The notes beneath the pieces were generated by a model. The model had not been told where the DNA came from and made no database searches. It saw only the letters and a list, made by a program, of their open reading frames with translations. Source: Methylobacterium aquaticum (GTDB taxonomy: Bacteria; Pseudomonadota; Alphaproteobacteria; Rhizobiales; Beijerinckiaceae). Taken from it: a DNA stretch of 64,000 bases. Location: assembly GCF_016804325.1 (NCBI RefSeq), contig NZ_CP043627.1, forward strand, positions 1,873,001 to 1,937,000, written 5' to 3'. Position numbers and translations under genes: made by a program. Of this stretch, positions 45,873-56,443 are shown piece by piece. Positions within the stretch are counted from its first letter, which is position 1. Each line of letters starts with the position of its first letter.

Positions 45873-47288
45873 ATGAAGCTGCCGAACAAGCTCGGACCCA
45901 TCCACTTCATCGGCATCGGCGGCATCGGCATGTCCGGCATCGCCGAGGTGATGCACAATCTCGGCTACACGGTGCAGGGCTCGGACGCCTCCGACAACGC
46001 CAACGTGCGCCGGCTGAACGAGAAGGGCATCCGCACCTTCGTGGGCCACCGGGCCGAGAACCTCGCCGACGCCGCCCTCGTGGTAGTCTCGACCGCGATC
46101 CGCCGCGACAACCCGGAACTCGTCTCCGCCCGCGAGCGCCGCCTGCCGGTGGTGCGCCGGGCCGAGATGCTGGCCGAGCTGATGCGCTTCAAGTCCTGCG
46201 TGGCGGTGGCCGGCACCCACGGCAAGACCACCACCACCTCCCTCGTCGCCACCCTGCTCGACGCCGGCGAGCTCGATCCCACCGTCATCAACGGCGGCAT
46301 CATCAACGCCTACGGCACCAACGCCCGCATGGGCGAGGGCGACTGGATGGTGGTCGAGGCCGACGAATCCGACGGCACCTTCCTGAAGCTGCCGGCCGAC
46401 ATCGCCATCGTCACCAACATCGATCCCGAGCATCTCGACCATTTCGGCTCGTTCGACGCGATCAAGGACGCCTTCCGCGCCTTCATCGACAACATCCCGT
46501 TCTACGGCTTCGCCGTGATGTGCATCGACCACCCGACGGTGCAGGACCTCGTCGGGCGCATCGAGGACCGGCGCATCGTCACCTACGGCGAGAACCCGCA
46601 GGCCGACGTGCGCCTGCTCGATGTCGACCTGAAGGGCGGCCAGAGCCGGTTCCGGGTGATGATCCGCGACCGCCGCCCCGGCTTCCGCCTGGAGATGGAG
46701 GACCTGGTCCTGCCGATGCCGGGCAAGCACAACGCGCTCAACGCCACCGCGGCGCTCGCTGTCGCCCACGAGCTCGGCGTGTCGCCCGAGGCGATCCGCA
46801 AGGCGCTGGCGAATTTCGGCGGCGTCAAGCGGCGCTTCACCCGCACCGGCGAGTGGAACGGCGTCCAGATCTTCGATGATTACGGCCACCACCCGGTCGA
46901 GATCCGGGCGGTGCTCAAGGCCGCCCGCGCCTCGACCGACGGCGGCGTGATCGCGGTGGTGCAGCCCCACCGCTATTCGCGTCTCGCCTCGCTGTTCGAC
47001 GATTTCTGCACCTGCTTCAACGACGCCGACACGGTGATCGTCGCCCCGGTCTACGCCGCCGGCGAGGCGCCGATCGAGGGCATCGACCGCGACACCCTGG
47101 TGGCGGGCCTGACCTCCCGTGGCCACCGCAACGCCATCGCGCTCGAGCGCACCGAGGACCTGGCCGGCATCGTCGGCGGCCTCGCGCATCCGGGCGACTA
47201 CGTGGTGTGCTTGGGCGCCGGCAACATCACCCAATGGGCCTACGCGCTCCCGGGCGAACTCGCCTCGGGCGGCGAGAAGGCGGCGTGA
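45873..47288 (+). CDS. murC: UDP-N-acetylmuramate--L-alanine ligase
   Basis: A 471-residue cytosolic Mur ligase that adds the first L-alanine to UDP-MurNAc with [25 protein letters not shown] is the N-terminal Rossmann loop, [20 protein letters not shown] the ATP loop and [31 protein letters not shown] the Mg/substrate region. Later blocks are [14 protein letters not shown] and [19 protein letters not shown]. It follows murG. The usual next gene, murB, is separated from it by an inverted toxin-antitoxin pair. Confidence 0.96.
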   Translation: MKLPNKLGPIHFIGIGGIGMSGIAEVMHNLGYTVQGSDASDNANVRRLNEKGIRTFVGHRAENLADAALVVVSTAIRRDNPELVSARERRLPVVRRAEMLAELMRFKSCVAVAGTHGKTTTTSLVATLLDAGELDPTVINGGIINAYGTNARMGEGDWMVVEADESDGTFLKLPADIAIVTNIDPEHLDHFGSFDAIKDAFRAFIDNIPFYGFAVMCIDHPTVQDLVGRIEDRRIVTYGENPQADVRLLDVDLKGGQSRFRVMIRDRRPGFRLEMEDLVLPMPGKHNALNATAALAVAHELGVSPEAIRKALANFGGVKRRFTRTGEWNGVQIFDDYGHHPVEIRAVLKAARASTDGGVIAVVQPHRYSRLASLFDDFCTCFNDADTVIVAPVYAAGEAPIEGIDRDTLVAGLTSRGHRNAIALERTEDLAGIVGGLAHPGDYVVCLGAGNITQWAYALPGELASGGEKAA

Positions 47289-47298
47289 GCCTCCGCCC

Positions 47299-47682
47299 TC
47301 AGGGCGCGTCCGGGACGAGATCCTCGATCTCGACCCCGAGCGCCCGGGCGAGACGCCGGTAGAGCTGGACGTCGCCGATGCTCTCCCCGCGCTCGACCGC
47401 GCCCAGGTGTTCCGCCGGTACACCCGCCTGCCGGGCAAGGTCCGTCGCGCTCACGCCCCGCTTGCCGCGCCAGAAGGCGAGGGGGGTCGGGGCGGCGCGT
47501 AGAGAAGCGAGGTCGTCCGCGCTCAGAAGCTCCTCTTCGCCGGCCGTCAGGCGCGCGAGGGAGCTTGAGAGGCTGCGTGCATCCGCGGCCTCCTCGGCAA
47601 GGTCGCGCAGCCGCTCGAACTCGGCCTCCGGCAGGATCACGATCGCCTCGCCGGAGGGCGTCCTGGTGCGGACGATGGTCAT
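47299..47682 (-). CDS. Antitoxin with Xre-type helix-turn-helix (HigA-like)
   Basis: A 127-residue protein. The N-terminus carries a phd-like or adaptor stretch (MTIVRTRTPSGEAIVILPEAEFERL). The C-terminal half is an Xre helix-turn-helix: GVSATDLARQAGVPAEHLGAVERGE, followed by LYRRLARALGVEIEDLVPD. It is encoded 10 bp downstream of the RelE/ParE-like toxin, the toxin-first order of HigBA modules. It should neutralise the toxin and repress the pair's promoter. The stop is 10 bp past the murC stop in the opposite direction. Confidence 0.8.
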   Translation of the reverse strand: MTIVRTRTPSGEAIVILPEAEFERLRDLAEEAADARSLSSSLARLTAGEEELLSADDLASLRAAPTPLAFWRGKRGVSATDLARQAGVPAEHLGAVERGESIGDVQLYRRLARALGVEIEDLVPDAP

Positions 47683-47692
47683 GCCCGGTACC

Positions 47693-47947
47693 CTACTCGT
47701 AGATCGAGCCGCGCGGCCCGACATCATGCACAATGATCCGCTCGTCCTCGCTCGTGAAGAGGGCGCGCCAGTCCCCGACCCGAAGCCGGTAGCCCTGTAC
47801 GCCCCTCATCGCCCGGATGTTGTTGGCGAGCGACGCCGGATCCCGGGCGACCTGATCGAGCTTTCCCCGGATCAGCGCCTCGGTGTCGGGCGGCATCCGG
47901 GCCAGCGCCCGGGCCGCCTTGCGGGTGTAGACGACGATCCTGGCCAA
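47693..47947 (-). CDS. RelE/ParE-superfamily toxin
   Basis: An 84-residue protein with the RelE/ParE fold: [31 protein letters not shown] is the helical N-terminus, and [35 protein letters not shown] the beta part, with the usual R-x-R-x-G-D-x-R motif and the C-terminal strand. RelE members cleave mRNA at the ribosome; ParE members poison gyrase, and sequence alone does not say which. The start is a TTG at 47947 with GGAAGG upstream. It precedes the Xre antitoxin. The pair sits inverted between murC and murB. Confidence 0.82.
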   Translation of the reverse strand: MARIVVYTRKAARALARMPPDTEALIRGKLDQVARDPASLANNIRAMRGVQGYRLRVGDWRALFTSEDERIIVHDVGPRGSIYE

Positions 47948-48021
47948 CTGCGCCGGCCTTCCTGTGCCCTTGCGTCAACTCTAGAGCGCTCCGCCCCTCA
48001 GCGTCGAGCCGGAACCGAATC

Positions 48022-48938
48022 ATGACCACCGCCGCCATCCTCGCCGCCCTGGAGCCCGCCTCTTTACGCGGCCGCCTCCTGCCCGATCATCCGCTCGCCG
48101 ACCTGACCTGGTTCCGGGTCGGGGGGCCGGCCGACGTGCTGTTCACCCCGCCGACGAGGACGACCTCGCCGCCGCCCTCTCGGCCCTGCCGGCCGACGTG
48201 CCCGTGACGGTGATCGGGCTCGGCTCGAACCTGATCGTGCGCGACGGCGGCGTGCCGGGGCTGGTCATCCGCCTCGGCGGCAAGGCCTTCGGGTCGATTG
48301 CGATCGAGGGCGAGACGATCCGGGCCGGCACGGCGGTCCCCGACATGAAGCTCGCCCGCGCGGCGGCCGAGGCCGGGCTCGACGGGCTCGCCTTCTATCG
48401 CGGCATCCCGGGCTCGATCGGCGGCGCGCTCAGGATGAATGCCGGCGCGCATGGCGGCGAGACCACCGACGTGCTGGTCGAGGCCCGGGCCGTCGACCGC
48501 TCGGGCACCCTGCACGTCCTCTCCCACGCCGAGATGGGCTTCGCCTACCGCCACTGCTCGGCGCCCGCCGACCTGATCTTCACCCAGGCGACCTATCGCG
48601 GAAGGCCCGGCGACCGGGCGGCCATCGAGGCCGAGATGGATCGGGTCACGGCGGCCCGCGAGGCGGCGCAGCCGATCCGCGAGCGCACCGGCGGCTCGAC
48701 CTTCAAGAACCCGGACGGGGGCAAGGCCTGGCAGCTCGTCGATGCGGCCGGCTGCCGCGGCCTGACCCGGGGCGGCGCGCAGGTCTCGGAGATGCACTGC
48801 AACTTCCTGATCAACCGCGGCGGCGCCACCGCCGCCGACATCGAGGGCCTGGGCGAGGAGGTGCGGGCGCGGGTCCGCGAGACCTCCGGCATCGACCTGC
48901 ACTGGGAGATCAAGCGCATCGGCGTCGCCGCGCGCTGA
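48022..48938 (+). CDS. murB: UDP-N-acetylenolpyruvoylglucosamine reductase, frameshifted in this sequence
   Basis: MurB reduces UDP-GlcNAc-enolpyruvate to UDP-MurNAc with NADPH and FAD in the cytosol. The start, [20 protein letters not shown] and [12 protein letters not shown], reads in frame from 48022. The catalytic remainder, [61 protein letters not shown] and [16 protein letters not shown], reads in another frame to 48938. One G is missing where CCCCGCCGACG (48147-48157) should read CCCCGGCCGACG. With it the protein has 305 residues and all type I MurB motifs. Because the gene is normally essential and single-copy, a sequence error is more likely than inactivation. Confidence 0.85.
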
Positions 48939-49214
48939 TTCGCGAATCACGGGGGGTGAGGCCCTCGCGAGGTTGGGGCGGTAACCATTCGCGCCGTCCC
49001 AGTCGCCCGCGGCCGGGGGCGCTCCACCCCCGGCCGGACCGCTCTCCGACTGGCGCGAACATCCCGCGCCCCGACCTGTAAGTCACTGGAGGAGCAGCGT
49101 TTCCCGGTTCAGGCCCGGGGCCGGACAGGCCCGCCTCCGACCCGCCGCCGGGGCGTGGCACGCCGGCGACGGGGGCCACTGAGCGTCAACGATCCCTGTG
49201 CGGGAGCCGAAAAT

Positions 49215-49266
49215 TTTACCGGATATTTACCAGCGAGTTCGACAGTCGGGGTTAACGGCGCATCAA
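49215..49266 (+). promoter_or_regulatory. Possible CtrA-type sites in the murB-ftsQ gap
   Basis: The 502-bp gap between murB and ftsQ contains no gene and no ddl. Inside it is an AT-rich patch with TTTA-N7-TTTA (49215-49229) and TTAA-N7-TCAA (49252-49266), both close to the alphaproteobacterial CtrA consensus TTAA-N7-TTAA. CtrA controls ftsQA in Caulobacter. These sites lie 175-226 bp before the ftsQ ATG. The rest of the gap is GC-rich without recognisable signals. Confidence 0.35.
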
Positions 49267-49440
49267 GCACTTGGATGCCGGGCGTAAGCCGTGCCGACCC
49301 CTCGCGACGACGCCATGCCGGCTCCGATGCCCGGTATGACGGTGGTGCGGCGGGCCGGTACGCGAACCCCGGACCACCCAAGCGCCCCCGCGCCGGAGAT
49401 CGCAGCCCGTGTCGGGTATCGTTTTCGGTGAACTCGCCCC

Positions 49441-50460
49441 ATGGATGGTGGTGGACGCTTCCCTGAGCCGCTGACCGCCGCCGGCTATGCCGGCGCGGAG
49501 GCCGGCATGCCCGCTCCCCCTCCCGGGGCGGCGCCGGCCTGGAGCGCTCCCTCGCGCGATGCGCGCGTCGGTGACCCGCGCCTCGGCGAATCGCTGCTGG
49601 CCCGCGTCCTGCCGCGGTTCCTGCGCCCGCGCCGCGCCTCGGTGGCGGTGCCGATCGAGCGGCGGATGCCGCGCCATCTCGGGATGGGCCTGGCCTTCGG
49701 GTTCTTCGGCCTCGTCGCGGGGGCGGGCTTCGTGTCCGGCGGCGGCTATGCCGAGGTCTCGGCCCGCTACGGCACCCCCTTCGACATGGCCGCCCGCGCG
49801 CTCGGCTTCGGCCTCGACAAGGTCACGATCTCGGGGCTGGTGCAGCTGCACTCGGCCGAGATCCTGAAGGCCGCCGGCATCGACCAGCGCAACTCGCTGC
49901 CCTTCCTCAGCGTGGTCGACGTGCGCGACCGCCTGTCGAGCGTGCCGCTGATCGGCGCGGTGTCGGTCCGCAAGATCTACCCGCGCGAGCTCCTGATCAC
50001 GCTGACCGAGCGCGAGCCGAGCGCCCTGTGGCAGCGCAACGGCGAGATCGCCGTGATTGCCGCCGACGGCACGGTGATCGACCAGATGCGCGACGGCCGC
50101 TTCGCCAACCTGCCGCTGGTGGTGGGCGACGAGGCGAACACCCGCACCAAGGAATACCTGGCGCTCCTCGAGGCGGCGGGCCCGCTCAAGGACCGCATCC
50201 GGGCCGGCACCCTGGTGTCCGGCCGGCGCTGGACCCTCAAGCTCGACGGCATCGACATCCGCCTGCCCGAGGCCGGCGCCCGCGACGCGGTGGCCCGCCT
50301 CGTCAAACTCGAGGCCGAGTCGAGCCTGCTCGAGAAGGACATCATCGCGGTCGACCTGCGGCTACCCGACCGGGTGGTGGTGCGGCTGACCGAGGAGGGC
50401 GCGGCGGCGCGCCTGGAGGCCCAGAAGAAGTCCAAGAAACCGAAGGGAACCGAGACATGA
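49441..50460 (+). CDS. ftsQ: Cell division protein FtsQ
   Basis: A 339-residue bitopic division protein. There is a proline-rich cytosolic N-terminus, a membrane segment (LGMGLAFGFFGLVAGAGFV, about residues 80-98) and a periplasmic POTRA domain (VTISGLVQLHSAEILKAAGI and LIGAVSVRKIYPRELLITLTEREPSALW). A beta domain with WTLKLDGIDIRLPE and IIAVDLRLPDRVVVRL and a basic tail KKSKKPKG follow. It scaffolds FtsB/FtsL and FtsW/FtsI at the septum. The ATG at 49441 is taken; a second ATG at 49507 has GGAGG before it and may be the real start. Confidence 0.92.
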   Translation: MDGGGRFPEPLTAAGYAGAEAGMPAPPPGAAPAWSAPSRDARVGDPRLGESLLARVLPRFLRPRRASVAVPIERRMPRHLGMGLAFGFFGLVAGAGFVSGGGYAEVSARYGTPFDMAARALGFGLDKVTISGLVQLHSAEILKAAGIDQRNSLPFLSVVDVRDRLSSVPLIGAVSVRKIYPRELLITLTEREPSALWQRNGEIAVIAADGTVIDQMRDGRFANLPLVVGDEANTRTKEYLALLEAAGPLKDRIRAGTLVSGRRWTLKLDGIDIRLPEAGARDAVARLVKLEAESSLLEKDIIAVDLRLPDRVVVRLTEEGAAARLEAQKKSKKPKGTET

Positions 50461-50545
50461 CCCGCGCGCGAGACGTGACGCCCGCCGGTTACCCCGGCTC
50501 CTCAAGCCCCCCGATCCCCTTGTCCTCCCCGGTGAGCGTCGCGTC

Positions 50546-51871
50546 ATGAGTCTCCTCCAGCACGGTCTCACGCCGCGCTTAAAGCCGCTCTCGGCGCGCC
50601 GCAGCGCGACCCTGTCGGTGCTCGACATCGGCACCAGCAAGGTCGTCTGCCTCGTCGCCGAGCTGCAGCCGGTCGAGACGCTGTCCACCTTACGCGGCCG
50701 TACCCATCTCGCCCGCATCATCGGCATCGGCCACCAGCGCTCCGGCGGCCTCAAGGGCGGCGCCGTCGTCGATCTCGAGGCGGCCGAGACCGCGATCCGC
50801 CAGGCGGTCCACGCTGCCGAGCGGATGGCCCGGGTCGAGGTGCAGTCGGTCATCGTCAGCCTGTCGGGCGGTCGCCTCGGCTCACAGCATTTCGACGCCA
50901 AGGTCCCGGTGCGCACCGGCGCCGTCACCGGCGCGGACGTGCAGCGGGTGCTGGAGGCGGCGAGCACCCACAGCATCAGCCCGGGGCGCGCGGTGCTGCA
51001 CGCCCTGCCGACCGGCTACTCCCTCGACCAGCAGAGCGCGGTGGTCGATCCGTCGGGCATGCTCGGCGAGCGCCTCGGCGTCGACCTGCACGTCGTCACC
51101 GCCGAGATCGCCGCCGCCCGCAACCTGATGCTGGCGGTGGAGAACACCCACCTGCGGGTCGAGGCGGTGATCGCCACCCCCTACGCCTCGGGCCTCTCGG
51201 CGCTGGTCGACGACGAGGCCGAGATGGGCGTGGCGGTCGTCGACATGGGCGGCGGCACGACGAGCGTCGGGGTCTTCTCCGGCGGCCACCTCGTCCATTG
51301 CGACGCGCTGGCGGTGGGCGGCCACCACGTCACCATGGACATCGCCCGCGGCCTCTCGACCCGGGTGGCGGCGGCCGAGCGGCTCAAGACCCTCTACGGC
51401 GCCGCCATGGCGACGGCGTCCGACGAGCGCGACATGATCGCGGTCCACGGCGTCGACGAGGACGAGCGCGACCTGCCGCACCACATCCCCAAGTCGCACC
51501 TCGTGCGGATCATCCGCCCGCGGGTCGAGGAGGTGCTGGAACTGGTGCGCGACCGCCTGCGCAACGCGGGCTTCGCCGCCCAGGCCGGGCGCCGGGTGGT
51601 GCTGACGGGGGGCGCGAGCCAGCTCGTCGGCCTGCCGGAGGTCGCCCGCCGCATCCTGCAGGGCCAGGTCCGGATCGGCCGGCCGCTCGGGATCAAGGGG
51701 CTGCCCGAGGCCGCCAAGGGGCCGGCCTTCTCGGCCGCCGTGGGGCTCCTGGTCTATCCCCAGGTCTCCCACGTCGAGCATTTCGAGCCGCGCGGCCAGT
51801 CCGGCCGCACCGGCCTCGTCTCCAACAGCTACCTCTCCAAGTTCGGACGCTGGTTCGCGGAGAGCTTCTAA
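50546..51871 (+). CDS. ftsA: Cell division protein FtsA
   Basis: A 441-residue actin-like ATPase that ties FtsZ filaments to the membrane. [19 protein letters not shown] is the phosphate-1 loop, [18 protein letters not shown] phosphate-2 and [19 protein letters not shown] the adenosine motif. The 1C domain between them is present. The C-terminal amphipathic membrane-targeting helix is [13 protein letters not shown]. The gene begins 85 bp after ftsQ and is 116 bp before ftsZ on the same strand. Confidence 0.96.
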   Translation: MSLLQHGLTPRLKPLSARRSATLSVLDIGTSKVVCLVAELQPVETLSTLRGRTHLARIIGIGHQRSGGLKGGAVVDLEAAETAIRQAVHAAERMARVEVQSVIVSLSGGRLGSQHFDAKVPVRTGAVTGADVQRVLEAASTHSISPGRAVLHALPTGYSLDQQSAVVDPSGMLGERLGVDLHVVTAEIAAARNLMLAVENTHLRVEAVIATPYASGLSALVDDEAEMGVAVVDMGGGTTSVGVFSGGHLVHCDALAVGGHHVTMDIARGLSTRVAAAERLKTLYGAAMATASDERDMIAVHGVDEDERDLPHHIPKSHLVRIIRPRVEEVLELVRDRLRNAGFAAQAGRRVVLTGGASQLVGLPEVARRILQGQVRIGRPLGIKGLPEAAKGPAFSAAVGLLVYPQVSHVEHFEPRGQSGRTGLVSNSYLSKFGRWFAESF

Positions 51872-51987
51872 CGGGATCGCCTCCCGGCGCGGGCCCCGGA
51901 AACGGGCCGGGCCGGAGAGGCGGGACGGCAAACGGCGCCGTCCAAGGCGCCACCAGAAACGTAACGATCATCAGAGGCTCGCGCATC

Positions 51988-53837
<1,850 letters not shown>

Positions 53838-53865
53838 GCCGGGAGCCCCGCTCGCCGCCTTCGCC

Positions 53866-53936
53866 TTTGGGCGGAGACGGCGGGATGGTGGCGTATGCCA
53901 CGATCCCGCCACGCAAGGCGCTCGGTGCCGCCCAAA
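53866..53936. repeat. Palindromic repeat downstream of ftsZ
   Basis: Outer arms TTTGGGCGG (53866-53874) and CCGCCCAAA (53928-53936) enclose a second hairpin, CGGGATGGTGGC (53881-53892) with GCCACGATCCCG (53897-53908), which has one mismatch. The nested design resembles other intergenic repeats of this window. It is part of the 388-bp ftsZ-lpxC gap. Confidence 0.5.
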
Positions 53937-53943
53937 AGACACA

Positions 53944-53970
53944 CCCCGAGGCCCCCCGGCCTCGGGGTTT
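53944..53970 (+). terminator. Intrinsic terminator after ftsZ
   Basis: A 10-bp perfect stem CCCCGAGGCC (53944-53953) / GGCCTCGGGG (53958-53967) has a CCCC loop and is followed by TTTACG. The T-run is short, but the hairpin is strong and correctly placed about 105 bp after the ftsZ stop. It probably separates ftsZ from lpxC transcription. Confidence 0.65.
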
Positions 53971-54225
53971 ACGCGTTCTTCAAGCTTTTGATGCAGCACG
54001 GTTTTTCGCGGCCGGAGCAGGTCCGCCGGACTGTTACAGATCGTAAGAATCCGTGATTTGGCCGTGCTTTCGAGCGCGACTATAGCTGTCCTACGCACAA
54101 GGGCGAAGGCCGAGCGGAACCGCCGGCACCGACACCCACAGGGGCTTCAAGCAACGGACGGATCGCCTCGAAACGTGAGCCTGGCAACAGGACACGATGG
54201 TGAGTCGCGGCCGAGGGCTGAGGTA

Positions 54226-55173
54226 ATGAAAACAAGTCAGCAAACGACCCTACGCTCCGCCGCAGGCCTTTCGGGCATCGGCGTACACTCCGGGAACCCC
54301 GTCTCGATCACGCTCCATCCCGCGGAGGCGAATCACGGCATCGCCTTCCTGCGCACCGGCCTCGCGAATGGCCGCGACCGCCTGATCCAGGCCCAGTTCG
54401 CCCAGGTCAGCGCCACCGAGCTCTGCACCGTCATCGGCAACCGCGAGGCCGGTGCGGTCGCCACCATCGAGCACCTGATGTCGGCCCTCTACGGGCTCGG
54501 CATCGACAATTGCCTCGTCGAGATCGACGGGCCCGAGATGCCGATCCTCGACGGCAGCGCCGCCCCCTTCGTGGCGGCGATCGAGGCGGTCGGCACCACC
54601 TCCTGCGGCACGCCCCGCCGCTTCATCAAGGTGCTCAAGACCGTCCGGACCGAGAAGGGCCGCGCCTATTCCGAGCTGCGCCCGTTCGAGCGCGGCTTCC
54701 ACCTCGACGTCGAGATCGACTTCGAGAGCCCGGTGATCGGCCGCAGCCGCAAGGCGCTGACCCTCACCCCCGCCGCCTACCGCCGCGAGATCGCCCGCGC
54801 CCGTACCTTCGGGATGATGCGCGACGTCGAGCGCTACTGGAAGGCCGGCTTCGCCCTCGGCGCCTCGCTGGAGAACACCGTCGCGGTCGGCGACGGCGGC
54901 GTGGTCAACCCGGAAGGCCTGCGTTACCCGGACGAGTTCGTCCGCCACAAGATCCTCGACGCGGTCGGCGACCTGGCGCTGGCCGGCCTGCCGATCCTCG
55001 GCGCCTACCAGTCGTTCTGCGGCGGCCACGGCCTCAACGTGGCGGTCCTCGGCGAGCTCTTCGCCGACCGGGCCAACTACGCCATCGTCGAGGGGGCGCC
55101 CGCCCGCCGCGAGCCGGTCTTCGCCGAGTTCGGCGTCGGCCTCGGCGCCGCCGTCTACGCCCCGGAACTCTGA
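54226..55173 (+). CDS. lpxC: UDP-3-O-acyl-N-acetylglucosamine deacetylase
   Basis: A 315-residue zinc amidase, the committed step of lipid A synthesis in the cytosol. The zinc ligands are His in VATIEHLMSALYGLGIDN and His/Asp in EFVRHKILDAVGDLALAG. The N-terminal AAGLSGIGVHSGNPVSITL and PEMPILDGSAAPFVAAI blocks are typical, as is GGHGLNVAVLGELFADRANY. The length is normal. The ATG at 54226 has GAGG upstream; the longer open frame is not family-like. It follows ftsZ as in many alphaproteobacteria. Confidence 0.96.
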   Translation: MKTSQQTTLRSAAGLSGIGVHSGNPVSITLHPAEANHGIAFLRTGLANGRDRLIQAQFAQVSATELCTVIGNREAGAVATIEHLMSALYGLGIDNCLVEIDGPEMPILDGSAAPFVAAIEAVGTTSCGTPRRFIKVLKTVRTEKGRAYSELRPFERGFHLDVEIDFESPVIGRSRKALTLTPAAYRREIARARTFGMMRDVERYWKAGFALGASLENTVAVGDGGVVNPEGLRYPDEFVRHKILDAVGDLALAGLPILGAYQSFCGGHGLNVAVLGELFADRANYAIVEGAPARREPVFAEFGVGLGAAVYAPEL

Positions 55174-55429
55174 GGGCGTGACCCGCCCCGCGTTGCGGCG
55201 GGGCCACATCCTGTCGATTTCGTCGCCGCGCCGCGGCGAGTCACGGAACCTCGACCACCGCGCGCCGTCTTGGCGCCCCATTCGCCCCACAGGGTTAAGA
55301 GGTTCCTGACCGACGGTCCCCCGCTCCCGCGCGGTGGCCGTGACGGGCTTGGCGCGGTGCGCCGGCCTGGGCTAAGGGGCTCGTGGATCAGCGGCCGCAC
55401 AAACGCCGCCTGCTTGGGGAAGGACCCAA

Positions 55430-56332
55430 ATGCCGTTCGCCCACCCGCTTCGCGACGCGAAGGTGACCGTTCTGCGGACCGTGCTGCTCGCGGCGTGCGG
55501 CCTGGGGCTTGCCGGTTGCGACGCGATCGACTCGATCAACCCGTTCGCGAACGAGAAGTACAAGACCGAGGTCGTCCCCGACGTCCCGCCGAACAAGCTC
55601 TACAGCCAGGGCCTCGCCAAGCTCGAGGACCGCGACTACGAGGGCGCGACGAAGAAGTTCGACGACCTCGACAAGCAATACGCCTATTCCGACTGGTCGC
55701 GGAAGGCGGTGCTGATGACCGCCTACTCGAACTACGAGGGCGGCCGCTACGAGGACGCGATCACCGCCTCGAAGCGCTACCTGCAGCGCCACCCGGGCTC
55801 GAAGGACGCGGCCTACGCCCAGTACCTGCTGGCGATGTCGCACTACAAGCAGATCCCGGACGTCACCCGCGACCAGGACCGCTCCGAGAAGGCCCTCGTG
55901 GCGCTCACCGAGCTGGTGCAGAAGTACCCGACCTCGGAATATTCCGCCGACGCCAAGGCCAAGATCCAGATCACCCGCGACCAGCTCGCCGGCAAGGAGA
56001 TGGATATCGGCCGCTACTACCTGGAGCGGCGCAACTTCCCGGCGGCGATCAACCGCTTCCGCGACGTGGTGAGCAAGTACCAGACGACCCGCCACGTCGA
56101 GGAGGCCCTGGAGCGCCTGGCCGAGGCCTACATGGCGCTCGGCATCACCGGCGAGGCGCAGACCGCCGCGGCGGTGCTCGGCCACAACTTCCCCGACTCG
56201 CCCTGGTACAAGGACGCCTACAACCTGCTCCAGAGCGGCGGCCTCCAGCCGCGCGAGGAGAAGGGTTCCTGGATCAGCAAGGCCTTCCGCGGCGTGATCG
56301 GGATGGACACGCGCACCGCCGAGGCGCAGTAA
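55430..56332 (+). CDS. bamD: Outer membrane assembly lipoprotein BamD
   Basis: A 300-residue lipoprotein with the signal LLAACGLGLAGC; the lipobox cysteine is in LAGC. The mature part has five tetratricopeptide-like units (NKLYSQGLAKLEDRDYEGATKKFDDLDKQY first, then YLQRHPGSKDAAYAQYLLAM, NFPAAINRFRDVVSKY and HVEEALERLAEAYMALG). It belongs to the BAM complex, which folds beta-barrel proteins into the outer membrane. The gene is 257 bp after lpxC and 112 bp before recN, in the order usual for Rhizobiales. Confidence 0.93.
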   Translation: MPFAHPLRDAKVTVLRTVLLAACGLGLAGCDAIDSINPFANEKYKTEVVPDVPPNKLYSQGLAKLEDRDYEGATKKFDDLDKQYAYSDWSRKAVLMTAYSNYEGGRYEDAITASKRYLQRHPGSKDAAYAQYLLAMSHYKQIPDVTRDQDRSEKALVALTELVQKYPTSEYSADAKAKIQITRDQLAGKEMDIGRYYLERRNFPAAINRFRDVVSKYQTTRHVEEALERLAEAYMALGITGEAQTAAAVLGHNFPDSPWYKDAYNLLQSGGLQPREEKGSWISKAFRGVIGMDTRTAEAQ

Positions 56333-56443
56333 GAGCCTCGCGGCGCAAACCCGGACATGCGGCCGTGGCGCGCACTCGCGCCGCGGCCCGTTCGGCTGTA
56401 GATACCCGCCCGATTTCCCTCACCACGTCCCGGCAAGGGTGGC

